A stretch of DNA of 64,000 nt from an uncultured Eubacteriales bacterium (GTDB taxonomy: Bacteria; Bacillota; Clostridia; Oscillospirales; CAG-272), in assembly GCA_934371135.1 (NCBI GenBank), contig CAKRNO010000006.1:1-64000 (forward strand), written 5' to 3'. The notes below the pieces were generated by a model that saw only the letters and a list, made by a program, of their open reading frames with translations, was not told where the DNA came from and did no database searches. This document shows, in pieces, positions 50,430 to 59,523 of the stretch. Each line of letters opens with the position of its first letter. Position 1 is the first letter of the stretch. Position numbers and translations under genes: made by a program.

Positions 50430-51389
50430 TCAGACGCCGAAAAAGCCCAGCATATCGTCGTAATAGGAAAAGACGGTCTCGTCGTCCGAGCCGAAGATCT
50501 CATGCTTTGCGGTTGCAAGGGTGCGTGTCGTGCAGTGGGGGAGCCTGGCGGCGAGCGCCAGTTGTGGCGGGCGTGAGACGGTGGTGTCACAGCCGCCGAG
50601 CGCCATCCGTACCGGGGTGACGACGCGCTCCGGCGCGCCTTTTTTCAGCAGCTGCCGCCGGACGCGCAGGGACTGATACGCCCAGCCGTAGGTGCAGCAG
50701 GTCGTTTGAAATTCCGGGGTACTCTCTTTGATGGCTTCGTATTCGTCGAAGCGCTCGCGGCAGGTCTTGCAGGAGCTCTCGAACGTCTCTTTGCCCTCGT
50801 AGGGGGCAGAGATGAAAGCGCGCTTTTTGCCCTTGCCGAGCAGTATGGCACATTTCAGTATCATCTTTGCGAGAAAGACAGGGACCCTGCCGTTCTCCGG
50901 CGCGACCATGGGAGAGGACAGAAACGCCTTTTCAAAGTTGTCGGGATGTTTTTCCATGTAGAGCAATCCGATGGCGCAACCCATGGAGTGAGCGAACAGG
51001 TACGGTTTACCATCCGTGTCCTTCAGCACTTCGTTCATGATGCACGAAAAGTCGTCGACATACTCCTCGAAGCGGTCGATGTGCGTGAGCGACGGGTCGC
51101 TGACGGCGCGCGGGGAGTGCCCGTGCCCCCTGTGCTCGGGGATCACGACCCGGAAGCCGCTTTTCAGGAAATAGTAGACGAGCTCGTGGTATTTTTCGAT
51201 CCCCTCGGTGAAACCGTGGGAGACGACCAGCGTCCTGTCGCCCCTCTCCGGTGTGAAAACGGCATAGTGCAGCGGCTGACCGTCGTAGCCGCGGATGTAT
51301 CCGTCCCGCCGACGCTCCCGTAGGTAGGGCAGGACCGTGGCGGGGAACCGCTCCGGTATGTCGGCGGCGGCGATATAAAAGTCCCTCAC
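50430..51389 (-). CDS. Alpha/beta hydrolase, monoacylglycerol-lipase-like
   Basis: A 319-residue serine hydrolase. VVSHGFTEG near 73-81 is the oxyanion strand, HRGHGHS near 106-112 is typical of lysophospholipase/monoacylglycerol lipase relatives, and the nucleophile elbow is FAHSMGCAIG (Ser near 161). A histidine near the end (TAKHEIFGSDDE) completes the triad. No signal peptide, so it is cytosolic. It overlaps the transporter gene upstream by four bases. Coupling to a sugar-type GPH transporter suggests removal of an ester group from an imported compound, an inference only. Confidence 0.85.
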   Translation of the reverse strand: MRDFYIAAADIPERFPATVLPYLRERRRDGYIRGYDGQPLHYAVFTPERGDRTLVVSHGFTEGIEKYHELVYYFLKSGFRVVIPEHRGHGHSPRAVSDPSLTHIDRFEEYVDDFSCIMNEVLKDTDGKPYLFAHSMGCAIGLLYMEKHPDNFEKAFLSSPMVAPENGRVPVFLAKMILKCAILLGKGKKRAFISAPYEGKETFESSCKTCRERFDEYEAIKESTPEFQTTCCTYGWAYQSLRVRRQLLKKGAPERVVTPVRMALGGCDTTVSRPPQLALAARLPHCTTRTLATAKHEIFGSDDETVFSYYDDMLGFFGV

Positions 51390-52747
51390 GGCGTCTCCTC
51401 CGCGTCGTGCCCGGGGGCGGGGGTAGCTGCCGGTGCGGCGATGATATCCATCACCGATTTTTCGTTATAGAAGAAGAACAGTACAGCGCCGACAATGCAG
51501 CAGACGGTTGCGATGATGGCGGTTATACGGTAACGGAGCGGGGAGTCATAAACAGTGACCGATGTGAAGATGAGCAGGGAGAGCGCCTGCCCGAGCTTCA
51601 TGGCAAAGGTGCGCGCGGCGAAGAACATCCCGCTCCGCTGTTCGCCGTAGGTGCGCGCGTCCGCTTCCGCAATGTCGGCGACGACCGCCTGCGGCAGGAT
51701 GCCGAGGATCGCCATGGGTACGCCTGCGAGGACGGCGATGAGGTAGCCCCACCACAGCCCCTCGCCGCAGATCGAGGTGATGAGGAAGACGGCGGCGTAG
51801 GCGAAGAAGCCGACAATGATGATGCGCTTTTTACCGAACCTGGGGGCGAGCCGGTTGACGACGGGGTAGAGGCACAGGCTGACCACCGTCATGACAACGG
51901 TCAGGAGGAAGGTATTGCTTTCCGACGCGTGCATGAGGCGGGTGATATAGAAGGCGAGCCCTGTCTGAAACAGCGTCACGGCAAAGAAGTAAATGACGTC
52001 CGAATACACGAAACGACGGAACTGTTTGTTTCTGAAGGACTTGAACAGGGAAGAAAAAGCTTTGGTCTTGACCGGCACGGATGCAATATAATCGCGCTCC
52101 CGGATGCAGAAGGCCGGGACCAGCATCGCGATCGCCGCGACGGCGGCAAGGATGGCGATGGCGAGGCGGACGGCGTTCGCCGCTCCGAGCGCGTCGGTAA
52201 AGAGACCGGCGAGGTTGGGCAGCAGATAGGCGACCGACAGACCGGCGATATAGGTAAACGAGATGTAGGTCGAGACGTTGATGCGGTTTTTCTGCGTGTC
52301 GCCGAGCTCCGCGATGAGCGCGTTATACGGTGTGCAGTAGATGGTCATAAAGAGGTAGAACAGCATCAGTGTGACAAAGAGGATGATGTCGTTGGCAATC
52401 ACGCTCCCGGTCGCGGGGAAGGCAAAGACGCCGACGGTGACAGCGGCGAAGGGGATGGCAATCACCTTCATGAACGGGATGCGCCTGCCGCCCCTGAAAT
52501 TGCTTGCGTCCGACCATCCTGCGATGAGCGGGTCCGTAACGGCGTCGAACAGTCTGCCGACCGCTGTGATGAGCCCGAACAGCGTGATACCGAGGAACAG
52601 GGACTGACCGGTGATAGCGCCGCCGAAGACAGCGTTTTCCCCGGTGTAGTAGTACACCATCCAGCTGCTGATGATGCCTGCCAGGAGGCTCCAGCCGAAC
52701 TGACCGACGGCAAAGAGCCACAGGACCTTATTGGTGATCTTCTTCAT
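51386..52747 (-). CDS. MFS transporter, GPH (glycoside-pentoside-hexuronide) type
   Basis: A 453-residue, twelve-helix transporter. The signature GRLFDAVTDPLIAGWSD near 63-79 with RRIPF shortly after is diagnostic of the GPH:cation symporter branch, which includes MelB and XynP-like importers. YCTPYNALIAEL near 136-147 also fits. It would import a glycoside or disaccharide with sodium or protons. GGGAGG precedes the ATG. It is divergent from the PHP gene and co-translated with the alpha/beta hydrolase. Confidence 0.9.
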   Translation of the reverse strand: MKKITNKVLWLFAVGQFGWSLLAGIISSWMVYYYTGENAVFGGAITGQSLFLGITLFGLITAVGRLFDAVTDPLIAGWSDASNFRGGRRIPFMKVIAIPFAAVTVGVFAFPATGSVIANDIILFVTLMLFYLFMTIYCTPYNALIAELGDTQKNRINVSTYISFTYIAGLSVAYLLPNLAGLFTDALGAANAVRLAIAILAAVAAIAMLVPAFCIRERDYIASVPVKTKAFSSLFKSFRNKQFRRFVYSDVIYFFAVTLFQTGLAFYITRLMHASESNTFLLTVVMTVVSLCLYPVVNRLAPRFGKKRIIIVGFFAYAAVFLITSICGEGLWWGYLIAVLAGVPMAILGILPQAVVADIAEADARTYGEQRSGMFFAARTFAMKLGQALSLLIFTSVTVYDSPLRYRITAIIATVCCIVGAVLFFFYNEKSVMDIIAAPAATPAPGHDAEETP

Positions 52748-52785
52748 GTATCAAACCTCCCGGATATGCTTAACATACCACGTCA

Positions 52786-52815
52786 ATTATACAATTTATA
52801 CATTTATGTTGTCAA
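52786..52815 (-). promoter_or_regulatory. Promoter of the GPH transporter operon
   Basis: On the minus strand TTGACA (52810-52815) and TATAAT (52786-52791) are consensus boxes 18 bases apart. Confidence 0.75.
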
Positions 52816-52870
52816 TCGACTTTATAACATTGTCGATGGTGAATAACTATCTATTGGACGGGCGTTGCAC

Positions 52871-52899
52871 TTGTCAAATCGGCGGCTGTGTGGTACAAT
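52871..52899 (+). promoter_or_regulatory. Promoter of the PHP-domain gene
   Basis: TTGTCA (52871-52876) and TACAAT (52894-52899) are 17 bases apart, 23 bases before the start codon. Confidence 0.6.
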
Positions 52900-52921
52900 C
52901 GACGCGGGAGGCGGAGAGGTC

Positions 52922-53596
52922 ATGGAATACAGATACGAAACACATTTGCATACGGCACCCGTCAGCGGGTGCGCCCGGGCGACGGTCGCGGAAGCGCTGG
53001 AATTTTACCGGGGCGCCGGCTATGACGGCGTGTTTATCACCAATCATTTTCTGGACGGAAATATCCGCATCGACAAGAGTCGCACGTACCGGGAAAAGAT
53101 CGATTTTTATTTCTCGGATGCGGAGGCGGGCGAGCGCTTCGGGCGCGCGATCGGGCTCAAGGTTTTCTGCGGTGTGGAAATGTCGGATGCCGGTACGGAC
53201 TTTCTCGTCTACGGGCTCGACCGGGTGTGGTATCTCGCCCATCCGGAGATTATGGAGATGCCGTACCGTGAGCGGCTGGATTTTCTGCGCGCTTCCGGCG
53301 CGTTTGTCGTGCAGGCGCACCCTTACCGGGAGGCGCACTACATCGACCATATCCGTCTGTTCCCCCGCAGCGTTGATGCCGTCGAGGTCATCAACGGCGG
53401 CAATACGGAGGAGCAGAACGCGCTCGCGGCGATCTATGCCGCGCATTACGGACTGCCCGGGGTGGCGGGCTCGGATAATCATCTCGGGGGTGCCTTCAGC
53501 GGTACGCTCGCCGGGGTCGTGACCGAGGCGCCGCTCACCTCCGTCGCCGATTACGTCCGCGCGGTGCGGACGGGCGCCTATCGCATCTTCGGGTGA
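52922..53596 (+). CDS. PHP domain-containing phosphoesterase-like protein
   Basis: A 224-residue PHP-fold protein. The metal-binding ETHLHTAP at residues 5-12, a later TNHF, CGVEMSD near 83-89 (Glu ligand), QAHPYRE near 129-135 and GSDNHLGG near 180-187 give the usual set of histidines and acids for a trinuclear metal site. PHP proteins hydrolyse phosphate esters, such as histidinol phosphate or nucleotides; this short stand-alone type is mostly uncharacterised. GGAGGCGGAGAGG precedes the ATG at 52922. Monocistronic. Confidence 0.88.
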   Translation: MEYRYETHLHTAPVSGCARATVAEALEFYRGAGYDGVFITNHFLDGNIRIDKSRTYREKIDFYFSDAEAGERFGRAIGLKVFCGVEMSDAGTDFLVYGLDRVWYLAHPEIMEMPYRERLDFLRASGAFVVQAHPYREAHYIDHIRLFPRSVDAVEVINGGNTEEQNALAAIYAAHYGLPGVAGSDNHLGGAFSGTLAGVVTEAPLTSVADYVRAVRTGAYRIFG

Positions 53597-53655
53597 TTGA
53601 GGGGGCAGTGTGCCCCCGGCATCCGCCAACGAAAAAAGAAATATGAAAACGGAGA

Positions 53656-53712
53656 GTGCCCCGGTGGGGCATTTTTAGCCGGAAGAACTGCGCTACGCGC
53701 TGTTCTGTCCCG
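53656..53712 (+). repeat. Double-hairpin repeat, copy 1
   Basis: GTGCCCC-GGT-GGGGCA with a T run is followed by AGCCGGAAGAAC and a second hairpin GAACTGCGC-TAC-GCGCTGTTC, then TGTCCCG. Copy 2 at 53809-53866 has the same plan with different stem sequences that still pair. A further perfect hairpin, GAGCACTC-TGTC-GAGTGCTC, lies between the copies. Confidence 0.65.
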
Positions 53713-53808
53713 TTCACGAGCACCAAAAAAGAGCACTCTGTCGAGTGCTCCGGTTAGTCTTGAAAGCGACCCTGATATCAAAGTGCGAGAGATGTCCGGC
53801 GTCGAGAA

Positions 53809-53866
53809 AACACCCCAGTGGGGTGTTTTTAGCCGGAAGAATTGAGTTTACTCAATTCTGTCCCGT
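53809..53866 (+). repeat. Double-hairpin repeat, copy 2
   Basis: ACACCCC-AGT-GGGGTGT plus a T run, AGCCGGAAGAAT, hairpin GAATTGAGT-TT-ACTCAATTC and TGTCCCG. The closing TGTCCCGTCTCT also mimics the 3' end of the tRNA-Leu on the opposite strand 50 bases away. The 53597-53913 gap contains these repeats and no gene. Confidence 0.65.
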
Positions 53867-53880
53867 CTCTCTCATAGTCA

Positions 53881-53907
53881 AAAGAGGCACCGTTGCGGTG
53901 CCTCTTT
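53881..53907 (-). terminator. Terminator after tRNA-Leu
   Basis: AAAGAGGCACCG and CGGTGCCTCTTT are perfectly complementary around TTG, with a short T run on the minus strand. The pairing continues outward (GACTAT, then GAGACGGGAC) into the 3' end of the tRNA gene. Confidence 0.75.
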
Positions 53908-53913
53908 CGACTA

Positions 53914-53997
53914 TGGTGCGAGAGACGGGACTTGAACCCGTATGGATAAACCACACGCCCCTCAAACGTGCGCGTCTGCCAGTTTCGCCACTCTCGC
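53914..53997 (-). tRNA. tRNA-Leu (anticodon GAG)
   Basis: An 84-nt class II tRNA with encoded CCA. Acceptor GCGAGAG pairs with CTCTCGC. The anticodon arm CACGT-TTGAGGG-GCGTG gives anticodon GAG, reading CUC/CUU leucine codons. A short variable arm and GGGTTCAAGTCCC TΨC arm follow, and TGGCGAAACTGGCAGACGCG is the usual leucine D-arm region. Confidence 0.95.
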
Positions 53998-54231
53998 GTG
54001 GACCACTTTATTATACAGAAGGCGGGAGGGTTTGTCAAGGGGGAGTTTCGGATTTTGCGAGATTTTTTGCGGGATGCCTTTTTCCGCTGTTTTATACAAA
54101 CGTGCGGGGCATTTTTTGTGATAACACGGAATTGCTTTTCGAGGCGGCATCATGTAAAATAGGATATGTATATTTCTTTGTGCTCCGTCTGTTTATCTGC
54201 CGGGATACCGGGCGGGAGGAAAGGGAAGTCC

Positions 54232-54864
54232 ATGAAACAACGAACACGATCGGCTGCCGCCCTCATGGTGGTCCTGATCCTCGCCGCCGTGCTGTCGCTC
54301 GGCGCGTGCGGCAAACGGGATGCCATCCGGGAGACGCGGGAGATACTCGCCGCCGCCGAAAACTTTACCTTTATTTATACGATAGAGGGGCGCGACAGCA
54401 CAGAAAAGATTGCCCTCCCGTACCTCCTCGCAGTCACGGCGGACGCCGCCTCCGAGGAAAACGGAGTCGAGACGACGTACGCCACCATCTCCGCGGCGGG
54501 GGCGACCATCTGGCGCCCGTACGGGGACAACTACGCGCCGACCGACTGTACGCTCGCGACCTATCGGGAGCGGACGCGCGGCTCGGACAGCTACTACGGG
54601 CGTTTTCTCTCCTATCTTGACCCCTCCGCATGGAAGTGGGATAAACAGCGCGATGCCTTCGTGCCGAAAAATTACGCTATGTTTGCCTCCCTCGGACTGG
54701 AGATCACCGACATGGAGCTTGCCATCACCGATACGACCTGCTATATCATGGGGCAGGCGGTGAAGACGGATCGCAATGTGCGCTACGAGCTGATTATCAC
54801 CATGGCGGTGACGCACATCGGGGCGACAGAGGTGAAGCTGCCCGAGGAGATCACCGCCGATTAA
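54232..54864 (+). CDS. Small lipoprotein of unknown function
   Basis: A 210-residue lipoprotein with a clear lipobox (LSLGAC near residue 23-28). The mature part is one alpha/beta domain: a first helix with ETREILAAAE, then FTFIYTIEGRDSTEKIAL, and two later strands ATISAAGATIWRP and YELIITMAVTHIGATEVKLP. I do not recognise the family; the layout recalls small lipoproteins that read or modulate membrane processes, but no function can be given. GGAGGAAAGGG precedes ATG 54232. Its end overlaps the convergent trmL gene by four bases, so the two share their terminator region. Confidence 0.7.
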   Translation: MKQRTRSAAALMVVLILAAVLSLGACGKRDAIRETREILAAAENFTFIYTIEGRDSTEKIALPYLLAVTADAASEENGVETTYATISAAGATIWRPYGDNYAPTDCTLATYRERTRGSDSYYGRFLSYLDPSAWKWDKQRDAFVPKNYAMFASLGLEITDMELAITDTTCYIMGQAVKTDRNVRYELIITMAVTHIGATEVKLPEEITAD

Positions 54865-55364
54865 CGGACATCCTCCCACGAGAAGCTTGTGGGCGACCCC
54901 TCGGAGAGCAGACCAGCAAAGTCGCGCTGGCGCAGCACCTCATAGACCGCGACTGCCACGCTGTTGGACAGGTTGAGCGACCGCAGCCCCTCCCGCATCG
55001 GAATACGCACGCAGGTGTCGGGTCTCTCCCGGAGGATGTGCTCGGGCAGCCCTGCGGTCTCCCGCCCGAACATCAGGAACACGTCGTCGGGGTAGGTGAC
55101 CTCCGTGTAGGCGCGCGGGCTTTTGGTCGAGAAGCAGTAGATGGTTTTGTCAGCGTGGAGCCGGAAAAACGCCTCCTCGTTGTCATAATAGGTGATATTC
55201 AGCTTGTCCCAGTAGTCGAGCCCGGCGCGCTTTAATTTGCGGTCGTCGATCTCAAAACCGAGCGGACGGATGAGGTGCAATGCCGCCCCGGTCGCGGCAC
55301 AGGTACGGGCAATATTCCCGGTATTCTGCGGGATTTCCGGGCAGTGTAACACAATATTGATCAT
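54861..55364 (-). CDS. trmL: tRNA (cytidine/uridine-34 2'-O)-methyltransferase TrmL
   Basis: A 167-residue SPOUT methyltransferase modifying the wobble base of leucine tRNAs with S-adenosylmethionine. It starts with MINIVLHCPEIPQNTGNIAR, the family hallmark. It continues with TGAALHLIRPLGFEIDD and ends with the knot motifs MFGRETAGLP near 98-107, IRIPM-like VRIPM and SLNLSNSVAVAVYE near 129-142. Length is normal. AAGGAGTC precedes the ATG. It sits near a tRNA-Leu gene, a curious but probably accidental link. Confidence 0.95.
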   Translation of the reverse strand: MINIVLHCPEIPQNTGNIARTCAATGAALHLIRPLGFEIDDRKLKRAGLDYWDKLNITYYDNEEAFFRLHADKTIYCFSTKSPRAYTEVTYPDDVFLMFGRETAGLPEHILRERPDTCVRIPMREGLRSLNLSNSVAVAVYEVLRQRDFAGLLSEGSPTSFSWEDVR

Positions 55365-55435
55365 GACAGACTCCTTTGCTTTTCCATAAACATTCTATCC
55401 GGATGCGCGGAAAAGTCAAGGGGGCGGGAGGAAGT

Positions 55436-56170
55436 ATGAAGATCCTTGCACTCGGAAACAGTTTTTCGGAGGATGCGACCGCCTATCTGGAGGGCATCGC
55501 CCCGAGCCTTTATGTCCGCAATCTGCACATCGCAGGCTGCTCGCTCGAGATGCACGCGGCGCACCTCGCCGCGGGCGACCCTGCCTATGTGTGGGAGGAA
55601 CACGCCCGCGCCATCACGCCGGAGCGCGTCTCTGCGAACGATAAGATGCAGGGGGAGGCGTGGGACGTCGTGACCGTCCAGCAGGCGAGCCACTTTTCCG
55701 GTATGCCGGAGAGTTACGAGCCGCATCTGACGCACGTTCTCGACGCTGTCAGGGCACTCTGCCCCGGGGCGCGCATCGTGTTCCATGAAACGTGGGCGTA
55801 TGCACCGGATTCCACCCATGCGCAGTTTGTCCGGTACCATAACAGCCAGCCGGAAATGGCGCGCGCCATCCGTGCCGCCGCCACCGCGGCGGCAAACGCG
55901 CACGGGCTGGACATCATCCCGACCGGGCGCTTCATCGCGTATCTGCGAGCGCACGGCCCCGCTTTCGGGGACGACTGCACCCGGGACGGCTTCCACCTGC
56001 ATATTCCGTACGGGCGCTATGCCGCCGCCCTCGTGTGGGCACATTTCTTCGGCGCCCCGGTGACGGATTTTGTGCCGGACGGCGCTGACCCTGTCCTGCT
56101 GCGCGCCATCCGCGAGCAATACACCCGTTTCGCGGCGGAGCTGGGCTATAAAGACGGGGAGGAGCCGTAA
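55436..56170 (+). CDS. DUF4886-type SGNH-like hydrolase
   Basis: A 244-residue cytosolic protein. LALGNSFSED at residues 4-13 carries the block I serine of SGNH-like hydrolases, VVTVQQASHFSG near 81-92 is the DUF4886-type middle motif, and DGFHLHIPYGRY near 184-195 supplies the catalytic-type Asp/His pair. Relatives are annotated as DUF4886 and are thought to be esterases, often encoded near carbohydrate genes. There is no signal peptide. GGAGGAAG precedes the ATG at 55436. It is transcribed alone, divergent from trmL. Confidence 0.82.
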   Translation: MKILALGNSFSEDATAYLEGIAPSLYVRNLHIAGCSLEMHAAHLAAGDPAYVWEEHARAITPERVSANDKMQGEAWDVVTVQQASHFSGMPESYEPHLTHVLDAVRALCPGARIVFHETWAYAPDSTHAQFVRYHNSQPEMARAIRAAATAAANAHGLDIIPTGRFIAYLRAHGPAFGDDCTRDGFHLHIPYGRYAAALVWAHFFGAPVTDFVPDGADPVLLRAIREQYTRFAAELGYKDGEEP

Positions 56171-56397
56171 ATTTCGCCTCCGCACCGTCCGGGCACCCGC
56201 GGCGGATGCCCCTGCACCGGGTGTCGGCTTGCTCTCATCGCCGGTCCCGCCGCACCAATGCGCCCCCTTTCCCGGGGGCGCATTTTCTGTACCTCGGGGG
56301 CGATCACGGACAATTTACATTTTGCACTGGTATTTTTGCACCGGCTATGTTACAATGATAGACTGTATAATAATATCACCCCCGGGGAGGAAATTGC

Positions 56398-59300
56398 ATG
56401 GGACTTTTTAAAGCCATTTTCGGCACATACAGCGAGCGGGAGGTCAAGCGGCTGGAACGCCTGGCGGCACCGATCGAGGCGCTCGCCGACACCTACGCGG
56501 CAAAAAGCGACGCGGAGCTCCGCGCCATGACCGGGATCCTGAAAAAACGTCTTGAAGACGGTGAGACCACCGATGATATCCTGCCGGACGCCTTCGCGGT
56601 CGTCCGGGAGGCGGATGCGCGCGTGCTCGGCAAGCGGCCGTATCATGTGCAGCTGCTCGGCGGCATTGTGCTCCACCAGGGCAGAATTGCCGAGATGAAG
56701 ACCGGTGAGGGTAAGACGCTCGTCGCGACCCTGCCTGCCTATCTGAACGCCCTCACGGGTAAGGGCGTGCACATCGTCACGGTCAACGAGTACCTCGCCC
56801 GCCGCGACAGCGAGGAGATGGGGCGCGTCTATGATTTTCTCGGGCTCACGACCGGGCTCATCGTCCAGGGGCTGACCACGGCAGAGCGCCAGAAAGCGTA
56901 TAACGCCGACATCACCTACGGTACCAACAGCGAGTTCGGCTTCGACTACCTGCGTGACAATATGCAGACCCGCCGCGAGAACATCACACAGCGCCCGCTC
57001 CATTTTGCCATTGTTGACGAGGTGGACTCCATCCTGATCGACGAGGCGCGCACCCCGCTCATTATTTCCGGGATGCGGAACGAATCCGTGGACGTTTACA
57101 AAAAGGCGGATGCCTTCGTCCGTTCGCTCAGTCGTTTTGAGCTCGACGAGATGGACAAGGCGTATGAGGAAAACCGCCACCGCACCTCGCTGTCCGAGGA
57201 GCGGGTGAAGGAGCTGCGGCAGGAACTCGCCTCCTTCTTCGCAGGGCTGACGGTGCGGCCGTCTGCCACCCGCGGCAAAGCCACGGAGGAGGAGGACTGC
57301 GACGTCATCCGCGGTGCGGAGGGGGAGATCGGTCATCTGACGCGGCGCGGCGAGACCAAATACCGCGCGCATTTCGGCGAGATGATGAAGGACAAAGAGG
57401 TGCGGGCAGAGCTCGACTACCTCGCTGTGTATGCCCTCGCCGCGGCTACGCGCTGGGAAAAGGATAAGGATTACCGCATCCGCGGCAATTCGGTGATACC
57501 CGTGAGCTTCCGTTTCCATAATGCGCTCAAAAGCGAGACGGGCGATATGGAGGTGCTCTGCGCCCTCGGGGCAAAGCACGGTATCGCGCCGGAGTTTGAC
57601 TATGTGGTGGACGAGAAGAACCGCGTGGCGACCCTGACCAGTGCCGGTATCAAAAAGGCAGAACAGTATTTCGGCGTCAGCTTCGGCGGCGACGGGGAGA
57701 CCGAGGACTACACCGACGAGAGCGAGGCGCTGGGAGAGCTCCTGCCTTACGTCAAGCAGGCGCTGCAGGCACACGGCGTGATGGAGCGCGATCGTGACTA
57801 CGTCGTGCACCGTGGCGAGGTGCTCATCGTAGACCACTACACCGGGCGCGTCATGCCGGGCAGACGGTTCAGCCAGGGGCTGCATCAGGCGCTCGAAGCC
57901 AAAGAGGGCGTGCAGATCCAGGGGGAGAACCAGACCATCGCCTCCATCACCTATCAGAACTTCTTCCGTCTGTACGAGAAGCTCTCCGGTATGACCGGTA
58001 CAGCCCTCACGGAGGCACAGGAATTTGAGGAAATCTACGGGCTCGACGTCGTGGAGATCCCGACCAACCGCCCCATGATCCGCGTGGATCATCATGACAT
58101 CGTTTACCGCACCGAGGCGGGGAAATACCAGGCGGTACTGGACATCGTCCGTGCCTGCCGGGAAAAAGGGCAGCCGATCCTCATCGGTACCGCATCGGTG
58201 GAGAAATCCGAGCAGCTGGATGCGTTCCTCACGAAGCACGGCATCAAAGCCGCCGTGCTGAACGCGAAGAACCACGAGCGTGAGGCGCACATCATCGCAC
58301 AGGCGGGGACGCCCGGCGCCGTCACCATTTCGACCAATATGGCAGGGCGCGGCACCGATATCCTCCTCGGGGGCAACCCCGAGTACCTCGCGAAGGACGC
58401 GCTCGCCCGTGAGGGCGTGGACGCGGAGCTTATCGCGCAGTGCGACGGCACGCGCCCGACCGAGGACGAAGCGCTCCTCGCCGTGCGGGCACGGTATCGT
58501 GAGCTGCTTGAAAAATACCGCGAAGAAGTGGCACCCGCGGCACAGCGCGTGCGCGATGCCGGCGGGCTTTTCATCCTCGGCACCGAGCGGCATGAGAGCC
58601 GTCGTATCGACGACCAGCTCCGCGGGCGCAGCGGGCGTCAGGGAGACCCCGGTGAATCGCTCTTTATCGTATCGCTGGAGGACAATCTCCTGCGTCTGTT
58701 CGGCGGTGAGCTCACTGCCCAGCGGCTCGCCCGCGTGTCGGGCGGGGAGGATGTACCGCTCCAGTTCGGGCTCCTGTCCCGCTTCATCCGCAATGCGCAG
58801 AAGTCGGTGGAGGGGCGTCATTTCCAGGCGCGCAAGAGCGTGCTTGAATACGACGATGTCATGAACCAGCAGCGCGAGGTCATCTACGGGGAGCGCCGCC
58901 GCGTCCTGTTCGCGGAGGATGCAATGCCGATCGTCATGCGGATGGTCGGGGAGTATATCGATGACGTGCTCGCCGCATGGGACAACGGGCATGACCCGCA
59001 GGTGCTGACCTCCAAGCTGCCTTTCCTGCTCCGCTCCCCCGAGGAGACGGAGGGCATGAAGGAAAAGGAACTGCGTGAAATGCTCATGACCCGTGCCGAG
59101 GAGCGGGTGAACGCCAACCTCGAAAAGGTCGCGGAGGCGACGGGCGAGCCTGCCTCCAACCACGCGCGCACCATCCTGCTCGCGACCATCGACCGTCTCT
59201 GGATGAAACACCTCGGCGACATGGATGATATCCGCGAGACGGTGGGTCTGAATTCCTATGCACAGAGAAAGCCGATCGTCGAATACCGCCTCATCGGCGG

Positions 59301-59523
59301 TCAGGCGTTCGACGACATGATCGCGGAGCTCAAAAAGAAGGTGGCGGAGACCGTCCTCAGCCTGCGCGTGCGCGTGGAGCGCGCCCGCCCGACACCGCCC
59401 CCGATGCCGAAACCGGCAGGGGAGAGCGGCGGTACCCGCCGCGTCACGAAAAAGGTCGGCCCCAACGAGAAATGCCCCTGCGGCAGCGGTAAAAAGTACA
59501 AATACTGCTGCGGGATGAAGTAA
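56398..59523 (+). CDS. secA: Preprotein translocase ATPase SecA
   Basis: SecA drives Sec-dependent export. Walker A EMKTGEGKT near 99-107, VNEYLARRD, TYGTNSEFGFDYLRDN, DEVDSILIDEARTPL near 207-221, MTGTA, NMAGRGTDI and the SEC-C zinc motif CPCGSGKKYKYCC at the very end are all present. At 1041 residues it is about 200 longer than the Bacillus subtilis protein. The excess is an insertion of roughly 155 residues between DVYKKADAFVRSL and FDYVVDEKNRVATL (about 243-398), within the preprotein cross-linking domain. GGGGAGGAAA precedes the ATG. Two membrane-protein genes follow with overlapping start codons, so all three are probably co-transcribed. Confidence 0.97.
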   Translation: MGLFKAIFGTYSEREVKRLERLAAPIEALADTYAAKSDAELRAMTGILKKRLEDGETTDDILPDAFAVVREADARVLGKRPYHVQLLGGIVLHQGRIAEMKTGEGKTLVATLPAYLNALTGKGVHIVTVNEYLARRDSEEMGRVYDFLGLTTGLIVQGLTTAERQKAYNADITYGTNSEFGFDYLRDNMQTRRENITQRPLHFAIVDEVDSILIDEARTPLIISGMRNESVDVYKKADAFVRSLSRFELDEMDKAYEENRHRTSLSEERVKELRQELASFFAGLTVRPSATRGKATEEEDCDVIRGAEGEIGHLTRRGETKYRAHFGEMMKDKEVRAELDYLAVYALAAATRWEKDKDYRIRGNSVIPVSFRFHNALKSETGDMEVLCALGAKHGIAPEFDYVVDEKNRVATLTSAGIKKAEQYFGVSFGGDGETEDYTDESEALGELLPYVKQALQAHGVMERDRDYVVHRGEVLIVDHYTGRVMPGRRFSQGLHQALEAKEGVQIQGENQTIASITYQNFFRLYEKLSGMTGTALTEAQEFEEIYGLDVVEIPTNRPMIRVDHHDIVYRTEAGKYQAVLDIVRACREKGQPILIGTASVEKSEQLDAFLTKHGIKAAVLNAKNHEREAHIIAQAGTPGAVTISTNMAGRGTDILLGGNPEYLAKDALAREGVDAELIAQCDGTRPTEDEALLAVRARYRELLEKYREEVAPAAQRVRDAGGLFILGTERHESRRIDDQLRGRSGRQGDPGESLFIVSLEDNLLRLFGGELTAQRLARVSGGEDVPLQFGLLSRFIRNAQKSVEGRHFQARKSVLEYDDVMNQQREVIYGERRRVLFAEDAMPIVMRMVGEYIDDVLAAWDNGHDPQVLTSKLPFLLRSPEETEGMKEKELREMLMTRAEERVNANLEKVAEATGEPASNHARTILLATIDRLWMKHLGDMDDIRETVGLNSYAQRKPIVEYRLIGGQAFDDMIAELKKKVAETVLSLRVRVERARPTPPPMPKPAGESGGTRRVTKKVGPNEKCPCGSGKKYKYCCGMK

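Noticed and set aside
53829..54153. Small minus-strand frames containing EWRNWQTR-like peptides
   Set aside because: This is the known false translation of a leucine tRNA gene.
53997..54861. A functional link between trmL and the nearby tRNA-Leu gene
   Set aside because: TrmL does modify leucine tRNAs, but they are separate units with another gene between them, so proximity alone is not evidence.
56350..59211. A 953-codon minus-strand open frame
   Set aside because: Shadow of secA, which is certain on the plus strand.
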